A DNA stretch of 64,000 bases. Origin: Macrococcoides animalis (lineage in GTDB: Bacteria; Bacillota; Bacilli; Staphylococcales; Staphylococcaceae). The notes under the pieces were generated by a model. It had not been told where the DNA came from, ran no database searches, and saw only the letters and a program-made list of their open reading frames with translations. Shown here in pieces: positions 51,320 through 60,347 of the stretch (position 1 is the first letter of the stretch; each line of letters opens with the position of its first letter). The translations under genes were made by a program, and so were the position numbers. Location: contig NZ_CP179727.1 of NCBI RefSeq assembly GCF_047425875.1, forward strand, positions 1,922,001-1,986,000, written 5' to 3'.

Positions 51320-51796
51320 TTACACTAATCTAATGATATGCTTTTCAAGCACTTTAACAAAAGTTTCTAATCCAGCTTGATCTTCAGAGTCAAAGCGATT
51401 TTTAATTGGGGCGTCAATATCTAACACGCCAAATACGTCGCCATTTATAATAATTGGTACAACTATTTCAGATTGACTCGCAGCATCACAAGCTATATGA
51501 CCAGGAAAAGCATTTACGTCTTCAATACGCATTGTTTTGCGCTCACTTACTGCTGTTCCACAAACACCTTTTCCGACAGGAATTGTTACACATGCGGGTT
51601 TACCTTGGAAAGGTCCTAGTTGTAAATGCGCATTCTTCATCGTATAAAAACCGACCCAGTTGACATCCGTCATGAACTCATTGAGTAGTGCACTTGCATT
51701 CGCTAAGTGGCTGACGATATCTTCCTCACCATCTAGTAAGGCATCAAGCATTTGATGTAGTGTTTTATAGTCATTTATTTGGTTAATTTCAAACAT
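51320..51796 (-). CDS. Free methionine-(R)-sulfoxide reductase (GAF domain)
   Basis: 158 residues, single GAF domain of the fRMsr/YtsP family. Conserved cysteines in KPACVTIP, GVCGTAVS and HIACDAASQSE, with DVNWVGFYT and VLDIDAP shaping the pocket. It reduces free Met-R-sulfoxide with thioredoxin. AAGGAGCG is spaced 6-7 nt before ATG. It lies just upstream of the rpsD promoter with no clear terminator between, so read-through into rpsD is possible. Confidence 0.9.
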   Translation of the reverse strand: MFEINQINDYKTLHQMLDALLDGEEDIVSHLANASALLNEFMTDVNWVGFYTMKNAHLQLGPFQGKPACVTIPVGKGVCGTAVSERKTMRIEDVNAFPGHIACDAASQSEIVVPIIINGDVFGVLDIDAPIKNRFDSEDQAGLETFVKVLEKHIIRLV

Positions 51797-51933
51797 AATA
51801 TCGCTCCTTTTGGTATAATCAATTTCTATAGGTTTAAATAGTGTATCTAATTTAAGAACTTTTCACAATTAATTGTTTTTGTAAAAGATTATTTACGTTA
51901 TAATAGGTAAGAGTACTTTGGAAGGAATGAAAA

Positions 51934-53634
51934 TTGATGATATATGCCATAGTTGGAGTAATCGTATTAATACTAATTATTGTTGGTATTATGTTTTATT
52001 TAAGAAATCAAAAGAGAATTAATGTAGAGCAAGTTGAAACAAGAAAAAACGAAATTAAAAATTTACCGTTTCAAGATGAGCTTGTTAAAGTGAAAGCTTT
52101 AAACTTATCGGGTCAAGCAAATAACCGTTTTGAAAAATGGAAAAAAGAATGGCAAACGGTATTAAATGAAGATATTAAAGCATGTGAGCTTACGATTAAC
52201 GATGCTGATGAAGCTCTAGATAAGTTTAAGTTTAAAGACAGCGAGGAAAAAATTGCAGAAAGTAATCATTTACTCGATCAAATAGAGAAAAAATATAAAC
52301 ATTTTACTGAGGATATTAATCAATACTTATCATCTACTAAAGAAGACGAAAGAAAATATGATGAATGTAAAATTATTTATCGAGAAGCGAAACGTGATGT
52401 ATTAGCAAATCGCCATCAATTTGGAGAGGCTGCTGATCCGCTTGAAGAACAAATAGAGACATATTCACCTAAAATTGAAGTATATGATAATTTAATTAGC
52501 GAAGGAAACTATGATGATGCGCATGAACATATTGATGCATTACATAGTGAAATGACTCGATTAAAAGAAGATATGGACGATATTCCTTTACTGATTCGTG
52601 ATGTTCAAAAAGAATTACCAGGTCAATTTCAAGATATTCGTTTCGGATGTCGTGATTTAAAGATAGAAGGTTATAATTTAGAACACGTTAAAGTAGATGG
52701 TAATCTCCAAACTTTAAAAGGAAAGCTAAACTTAGTTGAACCATTGATTGCTAGACTTCAATTAGATGAAGCAGAAGGTATTATCGGTGAGATTAATGAT
52801 TCGATTGATGAAATGCTAGAGCTGATTGAGTATGAAGTAAAAGCAAAAAATAATGTAGAGACAACGAAAGAAAGCATTACAGATCAATTATTCCATGCAA
52901 AAGATATGAACTATACTTTACGCACTGAAATCGAGTATGTAAAAGAAAGCTATTATATTAATGAAGAAGATGTTCAAAAAGTACGTCAATATGATAATGA
53001 AATTCAAAGTTTAGTGAATGTATATGACGAAATCTTAACTGAAACAGCAAAATCGAGTGTACGTTATACAGAAGTCGAAGATAATTTGAAGTATATAGAT
53101 GAGCATGTTAAAGTGATTAACGAAAATCAAGATAAAATTCAGCAACATTTAACGAATTTACGTGAAGATGAACAAGAAGCTCAAAAGAACATATTAAAGA
53201 TTCAAGCGAAGAAAGAAGAAATATACAGAAGACTTTTGGCATCAAACTTATCAAGTGTTCCAGAACGCTTTATCATTATGAAAAATGAAATTGATATTGA
53301 AACACGTGAAGTACATCAATTATTTAATAAACGTCCTATGAATGTGACGCATGTACGTGATAAAGTAAATAAGGCATTAATCACCATGAATACATTTGAA
53401 GCAGAAGCCGTTGATGTATTAGAGAATGCAAAATATGCTGAAAAATTAATTCAATATGGTAATCGATATAGAAAAGAAAGATCAGATATTAATAAAGACC
53501 TAAATGAAGCGGAGCGTTTGTTTAGTAATAATCGCTATAAACGTGCTGTTGAGATTGCTGAAGCTGCAATTGAACGCGTTGAACCCGGTGTTACTGAAAA
53601 AATCGAAGCAAGTGTAATAAATCAAAGACATTAA
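51934..53634 (+). CDS. ezrA: Septation ring formation regulator EzrA
   Basis: 566 residues. One N-terminal membrane helix (IYAIVGVIVLILIIVGIMFYL), then long coiled-coil spectrin-like repeats through the cytoplasm (LANRHQFGEAADPLEEQIE, KELPGQFQDIRFGCRDLK) and the QNR patch near the end (YGNRYRKERSDINKDLNEAERLF). It binds FtsZ and the divisome. I keep TTG 51934 as start because AAGGA is 7 nt away and it gives the same N-terminal length as staphylococcal EzrA. ATG 51937, one codon later, is nearly as good. nifS-type gene follows after a terminator. Confidence 0.95.
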   Translation: MMIYAIVGVIVLILIIVGIMFYLRNQKRINVEQVETRKNEIKNLPFQDELVKVKALNLSGQANNRFEKWKKEWQTVLNEDIKACELTINDADEALDKFKFKDSEEKIAESNHLLDQIEKKYKHFTEDINQYLSSTKEDERKYDECKIIYREAKRDVLANRHQFGEAADPLEEQIETYSPKIEVYDNLISEGNYDDAHEHIDALHSEMTRLKEDMDDIPLLIRDVQKELPGQFQDIRFGCRDLKIEGYNLEHVKVDGNLQTLKGKLNLVEPLIARLQLDEAEGIIGEINDSIDEMLELIEYEVKAKNNVETTKESITDQLFHAKDMNYTLRTEIEYVKESYYINEEDVQKVRQYDNEIQSLVNVYDEILTETAKSSVRYTEVEDNLKYIDEHVKVINENQDKIQQHLTNLREDEQEAQKNILKIQAKKEEIYRRLLASNLSSVPERFIIMKNEIDIETREVHQLFNKRPMNVTHVRDKVNKALITMNTFEAEAVDVLENAKYAEKLIQYGNRYRKERSDINKDLNEAERLFSNNRYKRAVEIAEAAIERVEPGVTEKIEASVINQRH

Positions 53635-53657
53635 TTTGAAATAATATGATAAGAAGT

Positions 53658-53687
53658 AAAAGACTTGAATTCATTCAAGTCTTTTAT
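53658..53687 (+). terminator. Terminator after ezrA
   Basis: AAAAGACTTGAAT pairs with ATTCAAGTCTTTT around TC, U-run to follow. Confidence 0.88.
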
Positions 53688-53703
53688 TCATTGAGGTGAA
53701 TAT

Positions 53704-54840
53704 ATGAACTATTTAGACAATTGTGCAACAACAAAGCCGGATTCAGACGTACTAAATACTTTTAATACAGTCAATACTACTTACTTTTATAACCCGAGTA
53801 GTCCTCATGGAAAAGGATTAGAAGCAAATAAATTATTAGAATCTGCACGTGATCAAATAAAAAAACTATTAGGTTTAAAACACCAATCTGTAATTTTTAC
53901 AAGTGGAGCTACGGAGTCAAACAATTTAGTAATTACAGGTATGGCACGTAGTAAGAAACAATTTGGTAAGACGATTATTACATCTAAACTTGAACATCCT
54001 TCAGTACTAGAAACAGTAAGAGCATTAGAAGACGAAGGATTTAATATTAAATATGTAAAATTTAATGAGGATGCAACTATTGATTTAAATCACTTTAAAT
54101 CATTGCTGAATCAAGATGTCGTCATGGTATGTTTAATGCATGTCAACAATGTAATGGGTGCAATTATACCAATCAAAGAAATACATGATTTAATTCAAGA
54201 TTATCCAAAAATTCATTTCCATGTAGACTGTGTTCAATCATTTGGTAAATTGCCAATCGATGCAAGCTTAATGGATAGCTTCGTGTTAAGTGGTCATAAA
54301 TTTAATGGTTTAAAAGGTCAAGGGATTTTAGTATTTGACCAACTTGTCACTGTAACACACACGTTGTTTGGTGGTGGACAAGAATATGGCTTTAGAAGTG
54401 GTACGGTTAATGTTGCAAGTGATGTTTCAATGGCGAAAGCGATGCGCATTGCTCTAAATGAACAAGGAGTGATAATTGAGCGCATGAGACAATTTAAGAG
54501 AATGATTGAAACAAAAGTCGAACAATATCCAGGTATCCGTGTCAATTCTGTTGGAAACGGTGCGCCTCATATTGTGAATATCGCTTTTATAGGAGTGAAA
54601 GGAGAAGTTATTGTCAATAGTTTCTCAAAACGTGGTATTATGATATCTACAACAAGTGCATGTTCATCAAAGCGGGCTAAATTAAATGAAACATTGACAG
54701 CACTGAATGTACCGGATGACGCCATTACAGGAAGTGTACGTATTTCATTCGATAAATATACAACTGAAACTGATATCGAATCATTTGTTAAAGCATTTGA
54801 TGAGATCTATGAAGAAATGAAGGAGCTATTAATACAATGA
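53704..54840 (+). CDS. Cysteine desulfurase, NifS/IscS-like (NifZ type)
   Basis: 378 residues, PLP. MNYLDNCATTKPDSDVL start, TSGATESNNLVI, HVDCVQSFGKLP, VLSGHKFNGLKG (PLP lysine), and the active-site cysteine in TTSACSSKRAK (around residue 320). It mobilises sulfur from cysteine as a persulfide. The ATGA overlap with thiI, as in Bacillus nifZ-thiI, says the sulfur goes to 4-thiouridine in tRNA. GAGGTG is spaced 7 nt before ATG. Confidence 0.93.
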   Translation: MNYLDNCATTKPDSDVLNTFNTVNTTYFYNPSSPHGKGLEANKLLESARDQIKKLLGLKHQSVIFTSGATESNNLVITGMARSKKQFGKTIITSKLEHPSVLETVRALEDEGFNIKYVKFNEDATIDLNHFKSLLNQDVVMVCLMHVNNVMGAIIPIKEIHDLIQDYPKIHFHVDCVQSFGKLPIDASLMDSFVLSGHKFNGLKGQGILVFDQLVTVTHTLFGGGQEYGFRSGTVNVASDVSMAKAMRIALNEQGVIIERMRQFKRMIETKVEQYPGIRVNSVGNGAPHIVNIAFIGVKGEVIVNSFSKRGIMISTTSACSSKRAKLNETLTALNVPDDAITGSVRISFDKYTTETDIESFVKAFDEIYEEMKELLIQ

Positions 54841-56048
54841 AATTTGACCACATTTTAGTACGATACGGAGAGTTGACTTTGAAGTCTGGAAACCGTAATA
54901 CGTTTGTTAACCAATTAAAAAGTAACATTAAATATGCATTAATCCCATTAGAAGGATATAAAGTATTAGCCAATCGCGATAGAATGTATGTAGAAGTAAC
55001 AGAAGATGCTGATGTAGAAGAAATTATGCATCGTATTTCTAAAGTATTCGGAGTGCACTCTGTAAGCCCAGTCGTGAAAGTCGATAAAGATATTGAAGTC
55101 ATCAAAGAAACAGCAGTTGTTCTGGCAAAGGAAATTGATGTGCCTGGTAATACATTTAAAGTTGATGCGAAACGTTCTGATAAGAGTTTCCAATATGAAA
55201 CGTTTGATTTGCAACAAATTTTAGGTAAAGAAATACTATCAAATATTGAGTATTTAACAGTAAATGTAAAAAAACCTGACTATAAATTATTAGTAGAAAT
55301 ACGTCGTGATGCTGCTTATCTGTATTCACGTGTCATTAAAGGTGCAGGAGGATTACCTGTTGGCACAGGTGGCAAGACGCTTTTAATGCTTTCAGGTGGT
55401 ATTGATTCGCCTGTAGCAGGAATTGAAGTCATGCGTCGTGGTGTGACAATTGAAGCAATTCATTTTCACTCTCCACCTTTTACTAGCGAAGAAGCGAAGC
55501 AGAAGGTCATTGATTTAACGCAAATCATGGCAGAAACAGCTGGCGAGATTAAACTGCATCTAGTACCTTTTACAGATATTCAAAAGATGATTCATAAAAC
55601 AGTACCAGAGAATTTGACTATGACATCAACACGTCGCATGATGATGCGTATTGCCGATCAGTTTGCGCGTCAAATTGATGCAAAAGCACTCGTCAACGGT
55701 GAGAACTTAGGACAAGTAGCATCACAAACATTAGGTAGTATGTATGCTATAAATGCAGTGACGAATTTACCGATTTTGCGTCCGCTCTTAACGTATGATA
55801 AAGAAGAAATTGTAAAAAAAGCAAAAGACATTGGTACATATGAAACATCAATATTACCGTTTGAAGATTGTTGTACAATCTTCACGCCTAAGAACCCGAA
55901 AACAAACCCAAGATTAGATAAAGTTGAAAGTTTTGAAGGAAAAGTTGATTTTGAAGCGATGATAAAAACGGCAATTGAGGGTATAGAAACAATAACACTT
56001 TCTAAAAATAATAAAAAGAGTGATACAGACTTCTCAGATTTATTATAA
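54837..56048 (+). CDS. thiI: tRNA 4-thiouridine synthetase ThiI
   Basis: 403 residues. N-terminal NFLD/THUMP region (LVRYGELTLKSGNRNTFVNQL..., to ~165), then an ATP pyrophosphatase domain with the PP-loop MLSGGIDSPVAG. The C-terminal rhodanese domain of the E. coli form is absent, as in other Firmicutes. It makes s4U8 in tRNA. The neighbouring cysteine desulfurase can supply sulfur directly. Start overlaps its partner's stop by 4 nt; AAGGAG is 9 nt upstream. Confidence 0.95.
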   Translation: MKFDHILVRYGELTLKSGNRNTFVNQLKSNIKYALIPLEGYKVLANRDRMYVEVTEDADVEEIMHRISKVFGVHSVSPVVKVDKDIEVIKETAVVLAKEIDVPGNTFKVDAKRSDKSFQYETFDLQQILGKEILSNIEYLTVNVKKPDYKLLVEIRRDAAYLYSRVIKGAGGLPVGTGGKTLLMLSGGIDSPVAGIEVMRRGVTIEAIHFHSPPFTSEEAKQKVIDLTQIMAETAGEIKLHLVPFTDIQKMIHKTVPENLTMTSTRRMMMRIADQFARQIDAKALVNGENLGQVASQTLGSMYAINAVTNLPILRPLLTYDKEEIVKKAKDIGTYETSILPFEDCCTIFTPKNPKTNPRLDKVESFEGKVDFEAMIKTAIEGIETITLSKNNKKSDTDFSDLL

Positions 56049-56060
56049 GGGGGTACCTTA

Positions 56061-56870
56061 ATGCTAGATAAAAATGTTGTTATTGCTCACCGAGGGGCAA
56101 GTGCATATGCGCCAGAACATAGTTATGCATCTTATGATTTAAGTCATTTTGATATGCGCGCAGATTATATTGAATTAGATATACAAATGACGCTTGATGG
56201 TGAAATTATTGTAATGCATGATGAAACGATAGAGCGTACAGGACTAACGCAAGGAATTATTAAAGAAATGAAACTTGAGGAAATTAAGGAAATTCGTATC
56301 GGTCAATGGTTCAATGATAAATTTCCTGAACTTGCGCAAAAGTATTACTTAGAACAAACTGTTCCAACATTAAAAGAAGTATTTAAACGCTATGGTAAAG
56401 CTAACTATTATATTGAGACAAAATCGCCCGATATTTATCCAGGGATGGAAGAACGATTGACGATGATTCTTGATGAATTTGACTTATTGTCAGAAGAACG
56501 ACTTTCGAATTATCAAACGGTCATTCAATCATTTAGTCTAGAAAGTTTAATTAAAATGAATCAGTTAAAATCAAACATGCCATTATTGCTTTTATGTCAA
56601 AAAGGCATGTTAAGAGCAATGACTGATGAAGATTTGAAGCAAATTAGTGCATTTGTATATGCTGTTGGACCGAATTATAAAGATTTAGATCAATGGTTAA
56701 TTGAGCGTCTGCATCGTCTTGGTTTCCTAGTTTTCCCGTATACAGTTAATGATGAAGCAGACATGGAATGCTTAATTAATGAAGGTATCGACGGCGCATT
56801 TACGAATCATCCTGATTTATTAAGAAAGCAATTTCGCCTGGACAATGGAGAAGTTTTTGAAGATGAATAG
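56061..56870 (+). CDS. Glycerophosphodiester phosphodiesterase family protein
   Basis: 269 residues, GDPD TIM barrel. VIAHRGASAYAPEHS (catalytic His, Glu), DYIELDIQMTLDGEIIVMHDETIERTG (Glu, Asp, His) and the C-terminal FTNHPDLLRKQF. It hydrolyses deacylated phospholipids to sn-glycerol 3-phosphate and alcohols. No signal peptide, so probably cytoplasmic. AGGGGG is spaced 7-9 nt before ATG. Third gene after nifS-thiI, 12 nt behind thiI, so co-transcribed though functionally unrelated. Confidence 0.92.
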   Translation: MLDKNVVIAHRGASAYAPEHSYASYDLSHFDMRADYIELDIQMTLDGEIIVMHDETIERTGLTQGIIKEMKLEEIKEIRIGQWFNDKFPELAQKYYLEQTVPTLKEVFKRYGKANYYIETKSPDIYPGMEERLTMILDEFDLLSEERLSNYQTVIQSFSLESLIKMNQLKSNMPLLLLCQKGMLRAMTDEDLKQISAFVYAVGPNYKDLDQWLIERLHRLGFLVFPYTVNDEADMECLINEGIDGAFTNHPDLLRKQFRLDNGEVFEDE

Positions 56871-56902
56871 AGCTAGCGATAAATGAAAATATCGCTAGCT
56901 CT
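56869..56902. terminator. Bidirectional terminator between GDPD and TrmB-type genes
   Basis: AGAGCTAGCGATA pairs with TATCGCTAGCTCT. It includes the last bases of the GDPD stop and the end of the convergent regulator gene. Confidence 0.85.
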
Positions 56903-57707
56903 TGTTGTGTTCACTTTTATTTAGAAAAAAAGCATCTCGCTTGATTTCTATCCACTCATCAGCATCTGGATTCTTCTCTACAAGCTGATTCACAAGTATG
57001 TCATGCCAAATAAAATTTTGCATTAAATAAATTTGTTGTGGGTCGATTGAGTAATAGGCTTGTGTATTGATATTGAAATCACTCCCATAAATCATTTCGC
57101 CTTGATCATTAATGATAATAAACCATTGTTTATTTTCAATGGACTCGGTATAACTTGTGTGTCTATGAATATAGATTTGGTTATTTTTATTTTTATTATT
57201 TAATGCGTGTTTATCACTGAATATTATTCCTTTAATCGTAATATCATTTTCATTCAGAATTGTTTCAATATTGCAAAGTGTGCCAGGCCAAAGTGAAATA
57301 TATATCGCATTGTGTGCATTTTGAATAATGTCTTTAATTTTAAGAATGATATCGTCCTTATTTTGATATGTCTTAATAATAATATCTTCTGGTGTCACAG
57401 TATCAATATTGTTTAAATTAGTTTGTAGATTATTCATTGTTGCATCGTATTCATGACGTTTTCGTTCAATAAATGTTTCATACGGGAGTGCAATATAATA
57501 GACTTGTTCTGCTTCATCGATTTTTGATACTATTTCTTTTTCAATCAGTTTATCAAGCGTATCGTATATACGAGCGCGTGGGACAGTGGAAACTTTGCTA
57601 ATTTGATAACCTGTCGTTTTCCCTAATCTTATACATGCTAAATAGCATTTCGCTTCATAGCTACTGAGCCCTAAATGCATCATTTGTTGAATAATTTCTG
57701 CTTCCAA
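56895..57707 (-). CDS. TrmB-family transcriptional regulator
   Basis: 270 residues. Winged helix-turn-helix at the N-terminus (MMHLGLSSYEAKCYLACIRLGKTTGYQISKVSTVPRARIYDTLDKLIEKEIV, residues ~9-60), a short coiled-coil linker (KRHEYDATMNNLQTNLN), then a TrmB-like C-terminal sensor (NAHNAIYISLWPGTLCNIE, GSDFNINTQAYYSID). Start is TTG 57707 with AGAGGTG 5 nt upstream. TrmB proteins mostly bind sugars; the ligand here is unknown. Divergent from an anion exporter gene with a 24-bp inverted repeat in the 74-nt gap, its likely operator. Confidence 0.88.
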   Translation of the reverse strand: MEAEIIQQMMHLGLSSYEAKCYLACIRLGKTTGYQISKVSTVPRARIYDTLDKLIEKEIVSKIDEAEQVYYIALPYETFIERKRHEYDATMNNLQTNLNNIDTVTPEDIIIKTYQNKDDIILKIKDIIQNAHNAIYISLWPGTLCNIETILNENDITIKGIIFSDKHALNNKNKNNQIYIHRHTSYTESIENKQWFIIINDQGEMIYGSDFNINTQAYYSIDPQQIYLMQNFIWHDILVNQLVEKNPDADEWIEIKRDAFFLNKSEHNKS

Positions 57708-57718
57708 TAAAACACCTC

Positions 57719-57747
57719 TTTACGAATAAATAATTATAGATTATAGT
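57719..57747 (+). promoter_or_regulatory. Promoter of the TauE/SafE gene
   Basis: TTACGA at 57719-57724, 17-nt spacer, TATAGT at 57742-57747; the -10 runs into the inverted repeat. Confidence 0.5.
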
Positions 57748-57767
57748 TACTATTATAGTAGTAACTA
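57744..57767. promoter_or_regulatory. Probable operator for the TrmB-type regulator
   Basis: Perfect 9-nt arms TAGTTACTA and TAGTAACTA with a 6-nt gap, overlapping the -10 of the exporter promoter. Binding here would block the exporter gene. Confidence 0.75.
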
Positions 57768-57781
57768 AAGGGGAGTTCAAC

Positions 57782-58546
57782 TTGGATATTCAAATATTAT
57801 TGATATTAATTGTTTTTGGGTTTTTAGCGGCATTCATTGATTCGGTTGTTGGTGGTGGAGGTTTAATCAGTATACCAGCATTACTCGCTACAGGTATGCC
57901 ACCTTCAATTGCACTTGGGACAAATAAATTAGCTTCTTCGTTCGGTTCTTTTACGTCGGCCATATCTTTCATTCGTTCACGTAAAGTTGATTTTAAAATT
58001 GTATTAAAGTTATTTCCTTTATCATTCGTATTGTCAATTATCGGAGCACTCGTTGCCACAAAATTACCACCAGAATATTTAAAGCCACTAGCAATTATTA
58101 TGTTATCTCTTGTATTAATTTACACTTTATTTAAAAAAGAGTGGGGTGACATTTCCACATACAAAAAATTGACTCCAAAAAAATTGTTATTATTTATTAT
58201 AGTTATTGGATTAATTGGATTTTATGATGGTTTTTTAGGAGGCGGTACGGGGAGTTTCCTACTTTTTGTTTTCTTAATCATTGGATTTGATTTCTTAAGG
58301 GCAGCAGGAAATGCTAAGGTGTTAAACTTCGCAAGTAACTTAGGTGCATTATTATTATTTATAGTATTAGGACAAGTGAATTATACTTATGGTTTAAGTA
58401 TGGGTGCAGCGATGATATTTGGGAGTTATGTAGGTAGTCAATTTGCAATTCGTAAAGGTGTCTCATATGTGAAAGTACTATTTGTTTGTGTAACAGTCTT
58501 ATTAATTGGTAAAAATATATATGATTATTTAAAGGATTACCTATAA
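57782..58546 (+). CDS. TauE/SafE (TSUP) family anion exporter
   Basis: 254 residues with eight predicted membrane helices in two similar halves, each with the glycine-rich family motif (DSVVGGGGLISIPALL in the first half, FYDGFLGGGTGSFLLF in the second). TSUP proteins move sulfite, sulfonates or other sulfur/carbon anions across the membrane. TTG start with AAGGGGAG 7-8 nt upstream; no ATG lies near enough. Divergent from a TrmB-type regulator, which probably controls it. Confidence 0.88.
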   Translation: MDIQILLILIVFGFLAAFIDSVVGGGGLISIPALLATGMPPSIALGTNKLASSFGSFTSAISFIRSRKVDFKIVLKLFPLSFVLSIIGALVATKLPPEYLKPLAIIMLSLVLIYTLFKKEWGDISTYKKLTPKKLLLFIIVIGLIGFYDGFLGGGTGSFLLFVFLIIGFDFLRAAGNAKVLNFASNLGALLLFIVLGQVNYTYGLSMGAAMIFGSYVGSQFAIRKGVSYVKVLFVCVTVLLIGKNIYDYLKDYL

Positions 58547-58660
58547 GGTATTCTTTTTTTATAACCTTAAAATTACCTTAAATTAGCTTGTATTCTCTTT
58601 GTAATCAAACAATATCTGTTATGATAAAGATGAATTAAATAAACATTTGGAGGTAATCTC

Positions 58661-59671
58661 ATGAGTAAAAGAGTCATTGCGATAATCATCGCGGCAGTTT
58701 TATTTATTTTGGGTACATCAGTTAGTATGGTTACAAGTACGTTTACAAGTGACTTTTCAAAAACATTTGAAGAAGCCGCTGGTTCATCTAAAGAAGAATT
58801 GAATACGAAAGTAATAGAGGGTACTGATTCATCTAATCAAATAGCACGTATTGAAGTTGACGGTGTAATTCAAGATACAGGAGCACCTAGTATCTTTAAT
58901 GAAGGAGGTTACAATCATACTCAAATAATAAAAGAATTAGAGAAGATTAAAGAAGATGACAGTATCAAAGGACTAATGTTAGTCGTAAATTCTCCTGGTG
59001 GAGGTGTGTATGAAAGTGCTGAAATTCATGATGCAATTAAAGCGATTAAACAATCAGGTAAGAAAGTTTATGTAACAATGAAAAATATGGCTGCATCTGG
59101 TGGATATTATATTTCAGCACCTGCAGACAAAATTTATGCCTCTAGTGAGACAATTACAGGTTCATTGGGTGTCATTATGCAATCGATGAATTACAAAGAA
59201 TTAGCAGATAAATATGGTGTGAAATTCAATACAATTAAAAGTGGTCCTCATAAAGATATTATGAGTCCAACAAAAGAAATGGATGACGAAGAGCGCAAAA
59301 TTTTACAAGATTTCGTAGATGAAAGTTACGATGCTTTTGTAAAGGTTATTAGTGAAGGACGTAAAATGGATACTGCACAAGTGAAGAAAATTGCAGATGG
59401 TCGTATTTACTCAGGTTTACAAGCGAAAAAATTAAAATTAATCGATGAGATTGGCTTAGAAAAAGATGCCTTAAAAGCGATGAAAGAAGAACTTAAAGCA
59501 AAAAATGCAAAAGTTATAGAATTTAATACAGAAGATAATTTCTTTGGAAAAGATTTATTTGCTGCAAATTCTTACGTAAAACAGTTGATGGGTCAAAGTG
59601 ATGTGGATCGTGTTCAACAAATCCTGTCTAAACGTCAAGGTTTAGAACCGATGTATTTATACGGAGAGTAG
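58661..59671 (+). CDS. sppA: Signal peptide peptidase SppA
   Basis: 336 residues. N-terminal membrane anchor (VIAIIIAAVLFILGTSVSMV), then a single S49 domain of the Gram-positive type. VNSPGGGVYESAEIH, MKNMAASGGYYISAPADK (nucleophilic serine) and KSGPHKDIMSPT (general-base lysine) are visible, the Ser-Lys dyad as in Bacillus SppA. It degrades cleaved signal peptides outside the membrane. GGAGG precedes ATG by 8 nt. The RDD gene follows 9 nt after the stop. Confidence 0.95.
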   Translation: MSKRVIAIIIAAVLFILGTSVSMVTSTFTSDFSKTFEEAAGSSKEELNTKVIEGTDSSNQIARIEVDGVIQDTGAPSIFNEGGYNHTQIIKELEKIKEDDSIKGLMLVVNSPGGGVYESAEIHDAIKAIKQSGKKVYVTMKNMAASGGYYISAPADKIYASSETITGSLGVIMQSMNYKELADKYGVKFNTIKSGPHKDIMSPTKEMDDEERKILQDFVDESYDAFVKVISEGRKMDTAQVKKIADGRIYSGLQAKKLKLIDEIGLEKDALKAMKEELKAKNAKVIEFNTEDNFFGKDLFAANSYVKQLMGQSDVDRVQQILSKRQGLEPMYLYGE

Positions 59672-59680
59672 GTGATTAAG

Positions 59681-60271
59681 ATGACAGATTATCATAATAA
59701 ACATCATATTGTGCACCCCACTTCAACCATACAAGATGCACAATATTTACAAGAAAGACCTAGTCAAAATGAATTTCGAACAAGAGAACTTGAAGATGCT
59801 ATATTATCATTAACCCATGCTGGTTTCGGTGTGCGCTTTCTAGCATATGTTATCGATTTAATCTTGCTTTCTTGTATCAAAGGATTGATCATTGGCCCTA
59901 TAGTAGGCTTTGGTGGATTACAAGATACTTATTTTGGTATAAAATTATTTTCAGTAGAGAATATTTTAAGTGCCATCATATATTTTAGTTATTTTATATT
60001 AATGACGTATTACTTTAGAGCAACGTTAGGGAAGATGATTTTAGGGTTACAAGTATTAAGTACAAAAGAGAAAAAGTTATCGTTAACTACAGTATTTACA
60101 CGTGAATTATTTGGACGATATATAAGCAACTTCTTTTGGTCATTACTTTATTTAGTTGTGTTATTCAATCCAAAAAAACGTGGTGTTCATGATATGCTAA
60201 GCGATACTTTTGTCGTTAAGGAAGATAAGGCACATGTAAGAGAGTTCATAATAAATGAAGGAATTCGTTAG
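59681..60271 (+). CDS. RDD-family membrane protein
   Basis: 196 residues. A polar N-terminal tail of ~45 residues, then three or four membrane helices. The RDD signature FGVRFLAYVIDLILLS (Arg and Asp, residues ~48-63) and ATLGKMILGLQVLS are present. RDD proteins are small membrane proteins of mostly unknown role; some accompany SppA or ion exchange. I start at ATG 59681 with GTAGGTG 6-7 nt upstream; the earlier GTG 59672 overlaps that site. Co-transcribed with sppA, as in Bacillus and staphylococci. Confidence 0.9.
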   Translation: MTDYHNKHHIVHPTSTIQDAQYLQERPSQNEFRTRELEDAILSLTHAGFGVRFLAYVIDLILLSCIKGLIIGPIVGFGGLQDTYFGIKLFSVENILSAIIYFSYFILMTYYFRATLGKMILGLQVLSTKEKKLSLTTVFTRELFGRYISNFFWSLLYLVVLFNPKKRGVHDMLSDTFVVKEDKAHVREFIINEGIR

Positions 60272-60317
60272 TGAAAGTGCGTATGGTTTCATAAATTGTG
60301 TCTTTCGTGGTAAATTA

Positions 60318-60335
60318 TTAAGTGAAGACACTTAA
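60318..60335 (+). repeat. Inverted repeat abutting the tpx ribosome site
   Basis: TTAAGTG and CACTTAA with a 4-nt loop AAGA, ending exactly where GGAGG starts. Possibly a stabilising 5' hairpin or an operator. Confidence 0.5.
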
Positions 60336-60347
60336 GGAGGAATACAA

